A stretch of 64,000 nt of DNA from Elmis aenea (taxonomy: Eukaryota; Arthropoda; Insecta; Coleoptera; Elmidae), in contig OX393577.1 of the NCBI GenBank assembly GCA_947652605.1, forward strand, positions 53,344,108 to 53,408,107. Direction: 5' to 3'. The notes below the pieces were generated by a model. That model made no database searches and was not told where the DNA came from. It was given only the letters and a program-made list of their open reading frames with translations. The translations under genes and the position numbers were made by a program. Below are positions 56,601 to 64,000 of this stretch, piece by piece (position 1 is the stretch's first letter; every line of letters begins with the position of its first letter).

Positions 56601-57009
56601 TAGGGGTTTGGAGCAGTCCAATTTTTTAATTGATCCGCTCTAACTCTGCCCCAGCTTCGCTCCATGCTCCAAATAATGATAAAATGTGAAAAATAAGTTT
56701 ATTAATTAAACAATTTGTTTTTAAAAACAAAGTTTTTCTTTTATCTTTTATCGGATATGTGTGGCCAAAAATTACAATATTTGCTCCTAACAAACAAGTG
56801 AAGTTAAATAAATATTTTTAAAAATAAATTATTGATCCTCAAACGTTAAATAATTTGTAAAATTTGTTTTTTTTGTTGAAATTTTACATATTAAACTGGA
56901 GCAGTGGAGCAATCAAAATTATTTGCTCCGGACTCCACTCCAGCTCCGGGCAAAAACCCATTGCTCCACTGCTCCGTGCTCCAGCTCCGTGCTTCGCTCC
57001 AAACCCCTG
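56601..57009. mobile_element. GGAGC/GCTCC-rich hAT MITE with perfect target duplication TATTAAAT
   Basis: Begins TAGGGGTTTGGAGCAG and ends CGCTCCAAACCCCTG, with TATTAAAT at 56593-56600 and 57010-57017. It is the same family as 46916-47475 and the truncated copy at 1353-1731. Non-coding. Confidence 0.92.
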
Positions 57010-57017
57010 TATTAAAT

Positions 57018-57640
57018 GTTCCGCGAGCGAAGGTTTGGTTTAGATTTGTAAATTTAATTCATTTTTTTTAGACTTTTTAATGTTTTTCTAGGTTTTTCCT
57101 ATATAACACAAACCACAAGTGCAACAATTTTTTTAAACTTCTTCACAATTGGATTGCCACCCCTGGGTTGCCCACCACTGCCTTAGACAAAAAAATAGAG
57201 TTGGTAAAACTGTTAAAATAGATGAGTAAAGTTATAATCTCCGTTTAAATAAAATTTAGAAAATGATAAACCAAATTTTTTTAAATATCTATGTAAATAC
57301 GTAATTAAAAGACTAAGTTGAGTATGTATTTATTAAGATTGGTCCATGCTGTGGCAATGTTACAAAGCTGTTTTATAATTTTAAGAAATTGGTCATTGTA
57401 ATCACCACTATTTATTCTTTAAATTTTACATTTACTGTAGCTAGTGAAAATAGCTTGAACATTAGGAAATAACTTGCGTAAATTATTCTGAGAGTAACTA
57501 ATGGATGCTGCCTCAGATGTTTTTAAACAATCTATTTATTTCCGAAGTTTTAACGACAAAAACCACCAAAATGAAATTAAGGGTGAAGGCGCCGGGCAAG
57601 ATTTTACTTTTTATTAATTAAAGGAAGATCTGTACCATCT
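57018..57640. other. Unassigned, with a possible solo hAT end
   Basis: GGGTTGCCCACCACTG at about 57166-57181, the complement of CAGTGGTGGGCAACCC, looks like a hAT end without partner. Otherwise nothing is recognised. Confidence 0.4.
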
Positions 57641-58331
57641 AACCAGAGAAGGTCCCAATATGTTGTTGCTAAAATCTGATCAAGGCCGTATTTATTGCAT
57701 CAAGAATATCAAAACTAAATGTTTTGCAGAATTATACGTGCCACTGACCATTTCTTTCGGAAAAATAGGGGGAAAACTGAAGTTGAATAATAAAGGTAAT
57801 TATTGCGATCGCGTTGGCTATGAACCGTCAGAGATAAAAGCGAAATTTTTCTATTTACCAATGCGCGCATCCTTTGCAAGTAAAATGGTGCACATTTATT
57901 GGAAAAATCCTAAACGATTCCGGAGAAAAACGGGAAAAACGAGGCCCTTGTAAAAACGGTTTCCCCTATGTTAAACGCCTATGCAAGCGTATAGATTTAG
58001 TTATACAACTTCTCAAATCATAGCGCTTTTGCAGGGGTTTCGTTTTTGACGTTTTTCTCCGGAACCATTCAAGATTTTTTCAAAAACTTTGCACCATTTT
58101 ACTTGCAAAGCATGCGCGAATTAGTAAATAGAAAAATTTCTATTTTATCTCTGACGGTTTCATGGCCAAAGCGATCGCAAAAATTACCTTTATTATTCAA
58201 CTTTACAGTGTTTTCCCTATTTTTCCGTTGGAACTGGCCAGTGGCACGTATAACTCTGGAAAACATTTAGTTTTATATTCTTGATTTCAAAAACACAGCC
58301 TTGATCAGATTCTAGCGACCTTCCCTGGTAA
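57641..58331. mobile_element. Foldback element (copy 2 of the 40712-41347 family)
   Basis: Arms contain AGTTATACGTGCCACTGGCC-like sequence and GCGATCGC as in the first copy, in inverted orientation on the two sides. Both sides stop at GAGAAGGTC / GACCTTCCCTGG, short of the CAAGGTG ends, so either the ends are lost or this is a subfamily with different ends. The reading frame 57660-57953 is part of the arm. Confidence 0.75.
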
Positions 58332-59306
58332 GTAGTTTAACTGTTTATTTTGTTATAAAGTTTACTAATCAAAGTCACAATACCGAACTATATAAGAGAA
58401 CGTTACTTACTTTTTCAAAGTAACCTATATCTAAATAACTAATTTTACAATAATAAAGCTTGATGGTGTAATACAATCGAATAATGTTCTACCATTGTAA
58501 CTTGTTTCATACAAATTTTATTAATTTCAGTTATACTCGGAAATGATTTTGATGGCAAATCACCGCCGCCTATTTATTGCATTATTGTAAATTACCGACA
58601 TACTCAACTGGACAATAGCATAGTCCTAGATTGATTATAATCATTCGTGTAAAGGAAATGAACCTCCCGTCGAATATTATCAAAACATAATGGTATTTTA
58701 TATGTATTGCACGTAGCTAGCAATAAAGATGTCGTTTATAAACATGATAAATTCAGGTAATTTGTCAGCAACACATTCGTATGCTTCTACAGGGGGTAAT
58801 AACTCGGCTTGCAACGCTGTGAAATGATACAGGAAATTTGAATGAATGTTTCCACATAATCTTATTATATTATGAATCTCATAGCAAGCTCGTCTTGTGG
58901 TAAAATTGGGTTTATTTAAAATGTTTTTTGCTTTCAGGTAAGGTCGACAACTTGAATCGTATGCGCTTAGTTTTTAAACGACACTAATGGTGAGTAGATA
59001 ATTGATGCACTAATATTTTAATTGAACGTAAATCTGAAATAAAATAACAGACGTTTGAAAAATTGCTTGCTAGATTATGTACATATTTAGGAAAACCTAT
59101 AAACAATTTTCTTACCGTCACAACACAATCCTCGCTGTCGAGCAGGGTTGGGCAAAATTTGATTTTTATTATAAAAATCAAAAATCATTGTTTTAAATTT
59201 AAAAAATTACGAATTTTTGATTTTTATACTATAAACTTGACTATTTTCCCTTTTCACACTAATTAATTCATTTTTCGCACTACACTATATCTTTTATATG
59301 GCGTCA
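58332..59306. other. Unassigned, with a possible solo hAT end
   Basis: No gene is recognised. GCAGGGTTGGGCAAAATTTG at about 59142 followed by repeated TTTTTATTATAAAAATCAAA looks like one end of a small hAT MITE; no partner end was found. Confidence 0.4.
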
Positions 59307-59687
59307 TTCAAAAAGTATGCAACAAATTAAAAAGGTTCTTATTGAACATTTCTCAGAAACTTTTATTCTTAATAAAAGTTGGTGCATGACCTAAAACTAA
59401 TTTTATGATGGAAAAAATTTCATAAAAATTGTTACGATACTAGATTTTAGCGATTTCAGAAATATTCACTAGAGTAAAGAACCTTATTTTAAGACTTACA
59501 AAAAAACTACAACCTAAAATTAGGGCACTTTAATCTAAAATCGCTAAAAGCTAGTGTTCTATGAGTTTTTATATATATTTTTTCATCTTAAAACTAGTCT
59601 TAGGTCATGCGCAAACTTTTAACAAGATTAAAAGTTTATGAGAATTTTTTTGCAAAAATTCTTTTATTTGTTGCATCCTTTTTGAAT
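59307..59687. mobile_element. Foldback element with TTCAAAAAGTATGCAACAAA ends
   Basis: The left TTCAAAAAGTATGCAACAAA and right TTTGTTGCATCCTTTTTGAA are inverted. Inside, GTGCATGACCTAAAACTAAT pairs with TAGTCTTAGGTCATGC on the other side. A third, extra arm-like segment (TTAAAATTAGTTTTAGGTCA) lies outside at about 59868-59895. Non-coding. Confidence 0.7.
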
Positions 59688-60059
59688 TTGAAACTACTAT
59701 AAAATTGGAAAATAAAATTATAACGTAAAATTTTGTATTAAGTCTAATTTTTATTTTTAACAATTTTTTCCCATGCATTTTTTTTGCAAATCTTTAAATA
59801 AGGGCACTTTATTTTTGCGAATATTTTTAAAATCGTTAAAATCTAGTGTTATATGAGTTTTGCCATCTTAAAATTAGTTTTAGGTCATGCTTCAATTTTG
59901 CGACACGCGCCAAGCATACTTAGAAACCAAATTGTTATAGTAAGTCCCAATAAATTGTAGCAACCGGGCCTCGATGCCCATAGGATAACGTATACACAAA
60001 GTGTCCTTCAGAATATTATCATCTTGATAATCTCATTACATTTTAGATATAAACCTATA
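59688..60059. other. Extra arm copy and unassigned spacer
   Basis: Contains the third copy of the preceding foldback's arm at about 59760-59900; the rest is unrecognised. Confidence 0.45.
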
Positions 60060-60680
60060 CAGGGTGTGTAAAAATTGGCGGAAGCGCTACATGTGGCGAT
60101 GTTCTTCGTAAAGTCGAAAATCTTAATACGAAAATGTTGCACCATGCTTGCTGTGTCTGTAAGAGGTCCTCAAAGTTTTGACATTTAGTCAGTCCTTTAA
60201 TAAGCGTTATTATTTAATACTTGCAAATGAAAACGCTGCAATTTGGAATAAAAATAAATTTTGAATAGTATTTTCTTTTAGATATTGTGTTCTTCCTTTC
60301 AAAAATTGGTGTTGAAAATATGTAAATCACTGATTTGAATGAAAATAATACATATGGCAACATTGTCATTAGCTGTCATCTCTGTTTTTGTCGTAATTAT
60401 TTCTAGCTTGTGTTTTACGATACCCAAAAGTTTGCAGCTATGTTTACGAACTGAAGGCTTTCAGTTCGAACAAAAATTGTAAATATTTAAGTAAAAATTG
60501 CTGATAAAAAAATGTCCAAACGCAAATAAATGTATGCAATGTTGCCAATTTTTTTTTCTTTAAATGGTTCCTGAGGCCATAGGAAGCATGGTACAACATT
60601 TTTGTATTAAGATTTTCGTCTTAGAATTTCACGAAGAACATAGTCACGTGTAGCGCTTCCTCCAATTTATACACACCCTG
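60060..60680. mobile_element. Foldback element, CAGGGTGTGTAAAAATTGG family
   Basis: CAGGGTGTGTAAAAATTGG and CCAATTTATACACACCCTG are inverted, TA-flanked, with further symmetry (GGAAGCGCTACATGTGGC-type; TTCTTCG; TTAATACGAAAATGTTG and complements). The central 250 bp are not recognisably coding. Confidence 0.85.
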
Positions 60681-61235
60681 TATATATTATAAAGTTTCGG
60701 GAAAAGCTGCATACAATGGCGTTAAAATGAATTCCAAATTTTGTTACACATTTAAAAGACGATTCACTTCTAGCCAAATGCCACTAGTGTGTTTTATAGT
60801 AAAAACCTGATATTAATATTCTATTCCAGTCATATAAACGTTTTATTTCTTTTAATAATGAATTTGGCAAGGAAATGTTAAAACTTATAAAATATTAGAC
60901 AAATTATTTGCCTAATTAAAGTTTGTAGTAACAGTCTTTTGTTTTAAAATTAAATCTGGTAGTTTATGATGGTCAACTTTTAAATAAATTTTTTATCCAA
61001 CTTTTACTTATAGTACTGACTTGACTTTTGTTTTGAAAAAAATCTGAATAACGCTATTAAACTTTTTATGTAACTAAAAATATATGACCAGTGACTATCT
61101 GATTGAGCTAACGACCATTCTAGCGCCATTTGATAAAGTTCAATAACGCCTCTTAATTATACATACCTATAGTTTCTAGTTAATATGATTATATTTAACA
61201 ACCAGAATAAAGAAAATGGTACATATCTGCATATA
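60681..61235. other. Unassigned
   Basis: A+T-rich, nothing recognised. Confidence 0.35.
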
Positions 61236-61562
61236 CAGAGTGGTCCACATAGAAGGGCCACTATTGGGAACTCGTAAACTACAAAGAAGTTTAAAAAAGA
61301 CAAATTAGTCCCTTTTTTGAGACCTATTCAGTGATGAGTTATGTAGTACTTGTGCTTGTATAACCGAGTTATTAACGATTTAAAACAAAAACGCTTATTT
61401 TGGACTTTGTTTATTATATAGCGTGCCATGGAACTTTTGTAAAACATTAAAGCATCACTGAATAGGTCTCAGAAAAGGGAACAATTTGTCTAATTTAAAC
61501 TTCTTTGTAGCTCTTACCGTTTACGAGATCCCGATAGTGGCCCTTCTATGTGGACCAGCCTT
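61236..61562. mobile_element. Foldback element, GTGGTCCACATAGAA family (copy 2)
   Basis: Same family as 20229-20602: the left end CAGAGTGGTCCACATAGAAG and the right end CTTCTATGTGGACCAGCCTT, both mutated from the consensus, with TA flanks. GGGAACTCGTAAACTAC and TTTACGAGATCCC are inverted. Shorter than copy 1. Confidence 0.8.
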
Positions 61563-63155
61563 TATATTAAAAAATTCAAACGTAGTAAATAAGTAATATT
61601 TTAAGTATATAATTAAAAAAATTATAAGCCAAAATATATGTAAGTTTAATTTAAAATCATTAATATTTTAAATTGCTTTCCAAAGAAAATCTATTACAGT
61701 TTTGAGACTACAGTATCTTTATCAGTAGATTATGTTTATACAGATTTTTCTTAATAACCTATTTTTCATAAGAACAAATTAAGTAATATATAATCACACT
61801 TATACATTCTTGTTTATTTAAAATGTACTTAAATAATTTAAGCATTTGTTTAATCCTATATTAAAAGTTTTTTGTCGAGCTGTATTTTGTTAATCACAGT
61901 GTGTTTTGCATTATAAAACTACAGGATAAAGCGATAATATTATATAATCCGTTTAAAAACTAAAAAACGTAAAAACAACATGACAGCGGATGTTCGAATA
62001 TGAGTTCTGCAATAAGAATTATAAAGTTACCCAAAGCCACCTACTACATTTTACGAGACAGCTTTTCCGCATGTGCTGTGGATGTCGGAAAAACTTGGCT
62101 TAAATAAAAATACATTTTGCCCCTAGCGCCTAGTTGGAGAAATAGCAAACTTATACTAAAGTGAATGCATTTTCTAACTACAAATTTAAAGTGAAGAAAG
62201 TTTAACTCGAGCGGCACACTAAATATTTATCACATTTTACAAGAAAAATAAACAATTCCAACATTTCTTTACGCTTTTAATGTAATTGTAGATCACAGTT
62301 TCAACGTTAGTTATAAAAGTTCCATTATGAACGTACATGAATATTTAACGAATATTTTATAAGTCTTTTAGTTGGTGCTTGTTGAAGGCTCGATGAAAAA
62401 CGACTTTGCGTAAAATTCTCTGCGTGTTGATACGAATCTAATTTGTGTAATCCAATCTGAGATTACTGGCGCATTTGAATCTTCTTGAATTTCGATTGAA
62501 TTTGTTGATCGAATTGCCCTAATAAATCATTTAACTTGCAAATTTGTAATTATACGAACAGCGGGAGGTTTTTCTGTGAATTGAATTGTGTTTGACGTGG
62601 TCAATGCGAGGTTAATTAGAATAAGATTGGTTTCTGCGTGCCAAAAAATTGAAAGGGCTGTAACTGTGCTGTAAAAATTTAATTTGTGTTTAATAATGGT
62701 ATATTTATGACGTTTATTATTATTCCTTAAGAAATAAGATTTTCGCAATGTTTATTTATTGCAGAAAATTGTAAAATTATGTTGTTTTATAAATTACAAG
62801 TTTGTGGAAAATCCATTTTGGTTATCTTACAGGTAATTTTTATATTTGAAATGTGTTTTTTTTTTCTGAATGAAGAACGTGAGTAGGTATATCTAAAATT
62901 GTAAGAGATAAAAGGATGGTTAAATTAGCAAAGAAGTGTGTTTTTACTTGCGTAGTAGGAATCTTAACTGAAAATGTACAAATTGTGTCCAGCTCCTAAA
63001 ATATCCTAAAATAAAACTAAAAACTCACATTTTTCATTTTCGCTATAATTTCCGTGGCATTCGTTGTTTGTTTATGCTGAAACATACACCCTGTATAATT
63101 ATAAAACGAGACATAGGTATATTAATCATTTTAAAATATATGTTTTCGCACTATA
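61563..63155. other. Unassigned, with a solo CAGGGTG end
   Basis: No gene is recognised in this 1.6 kb. ACACCCTGTATAATTATAAA at about 63086 is a right end of the foldback class, and the 62890-63000 segment (TAAGAGATAAAAGGATGGTT, AAATTAGC) resembles the subterminal module, so a decayed copy may occupy 62890-63094. Confidence 0.4.
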
Positions 63156-63600
63156 CAGGGTGCCCCAGATAACATTTCCAGCTTGGGGATTTCGCTCATT
63201 ATAAAATAGATACAGGTTTGCTTAAATTAGATGAATTATTCCCAAGTGTGAGAGAAGCTACAATCAATGTTTAAGTACACAATTCCTCGTACTTTAGATG
63301 TTTTAGCAAAAAATCTTTAATAACTTTTTTGTTTTATTGATTAGAACAATGTTATTAGTACTTTCTTAAGGTACTTCTTGATGTAGAATGTAACTGTTAT
63401 TTTAGATTTTATTTATCACTTACCATTTTCGAGACATTACCCCTAATTTAATTTTTTCTTATGGGCCACTAAGTTGGCTATAATGTGCTTTTTTTCTGTT
63501 TTACTTGCTATATCTATTTTAATAGATAAGTCGCCAAATTAAGAAAAATCGTATTTTACTTTACCAATCACTTATCAAGCTTTCGATGAAAAGAGAAACA
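63156..63600 (+). mobile_element. Second copy of the 43787-44459 foldback family (partial)
   Basis: CAGGGTGCCCCAGATAACAT, then CAGCTTGGGGATTTCGCTCA, GTGAGAGAAGCTACAATCAA, GAATGTAACTGTTATTTTAG and TAAGTTGGCTATAATG follow the first copy in order past its centre. The right outer arm is not found before 63720. Confidence 0.75.
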
Positions 63601-63720
63601 AAAAGAAACTAATTAAATGTCAAATGACAGTTACCATTTGTCTGCGTTATCATTTATTAGAATTTTATAGTAATGTTGTATAAATTGATAGTTTTTATAG
63701 TAAATTTGTTATCATATAGT

Positions 63721-64000
63721 TATGGACACATTTACAGCTAATGGAAAATTTGGCATGTTGAGATGCCATAGAAACTGTGTAATAACAGATAATTTTAATT
63801 ATTCATTGATTTGTTTTGGATTTTTGTTTGGTTTCTCGAAGAAACCATATTCTTTTGAATGTATTTCCAAATTTCTCAAATTCTTTCGGGGTACAGCTCT
63901 AAGCTCTAAATATATTCGCTCAGCTCCTACACAGTTTTTATGGTAAAGAATGTAGCATCTCAACATGTCCAAATTCTCACTAATTTTAAATGTAGCCATA
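63721..64000. mobile_element. Foldback element reaching the window edge
   Basis: TATGGACACATTTACAGCTA and GGCATGTTGAGATGC at the left pair with CATCTCAACATGTCC and TTTAAATGTAGCCATA at the right edge; AGAAACTGTGTAATA and CTACACAGTTTTTATG are also inverted. The true right end may lie beyond the window. Non-coding; both overlapping frames are in the arms. Confidence 0.65.

Noticed and set aside
57660..57953. Reading frame similar at protein level to one at 41053-41289, suggesting a conserved small protein
   Set aside because: Both are arms of the same foldback family; the other arms of these elements do not keep the frame open, so conservation is at the DNA level.
1..64000. tRNA, rRNA or LTR retrotransposon genes
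   Set aside because: No cloverleaf-like sequence with conserved tRNA boxes, no rRNA core sequence, and no paired LTRs with gag-pol motifs were recognised by eye; a covariance-model scan would be needed to exclude small RNAs.

Overview
The window looks like gene-poor, A+T-rich nuclear DNA of an arthropod, most likely an insect; a beetle is only a guess. The evidence is the repeat content: mariner transposases, RTE-like LINE fragments, hAT elements with 8-bp target duplications, and many TA-flanked inverted-repeat elements with CAGGGTG-type ends. I found no convincing host exon, tRNA, rRNA, LTR retrovirus-like gene or CRISPR array. Gene-like sequence is almost all transposon-derived and mostly broken. 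The one long intact reading frame is the ORF1 of a LINE-derived element at 22370-23185 (minus).

The dominant component is a group of inverted-repeat (foldback) elements, usually 0.4-1.6 kb. Most are flanked by the dinucleotide TA and have ends of the form CAGGGTGn or CCGGGTGn. Examples lie at 318-2047, 15530-16477, 18143-18540, 20229-20602, 25191-25830, 29361-30296, 37155-38703, 40712-41347, 43787-44459, 49532-51047, 60060-60680 and 61236-61562; partial copies begin at 54155 and 63156. Several loops still hold pieces of one mariner-like transposase type: N-terminal parts at 968-1045 and 37725-38019, and C-terminal parts at 29700-29830, 50148-50472 and 54985-55430. I read the foldbacks as non-autonomous descendants of a TA-targeting Tc1/mariner-superfamily transposon.

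Region by region. 0-10 kb: a foldback with a nested hAT-like element, short inverted-repeat elements, a G-rich-TIR element and a hAT MITE. 10-20 kb: a hAT (GTF2I-repeat/ZBED-like) relic, a tandem array of about 150-bp units, two large foldbacks and a LINE tail. 20-31 kb: a foldback, a hairpin-headed repeat, the ORF1-bearing LINE derivative with a 10-bp target duplication, a mariner with DD34D spacing, nested MITEs and a CpG-rich island. 31-42 kb: a second hairpin-headed repeat, a LINE reverse-transcriptase relic, another mariner relic, the largest foldback, and more LINE tails. 42-52 kb: a hAT with target duplication, a GGAGC-rich hAT MITE, a mariner disrupted by a MITE, a foldback and a LINE. 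52-64 kb: a foldback whose arms are minisatellites, a transposase-bearing foldback, pogo-like and hAT-like MITEs, and further foldbacks up to the right edge.

No operon or host pathway can be described. The functional story is transposon ecology: autonomous elements have decayed, while their non-autonomous derivatives (foldbacks, MITEs, an ORF1-only LINE derivative) have accumulated and inserted into one another. All coordinates and homologies were read by eye without database searches, so element edges without a target duplication are approximate.
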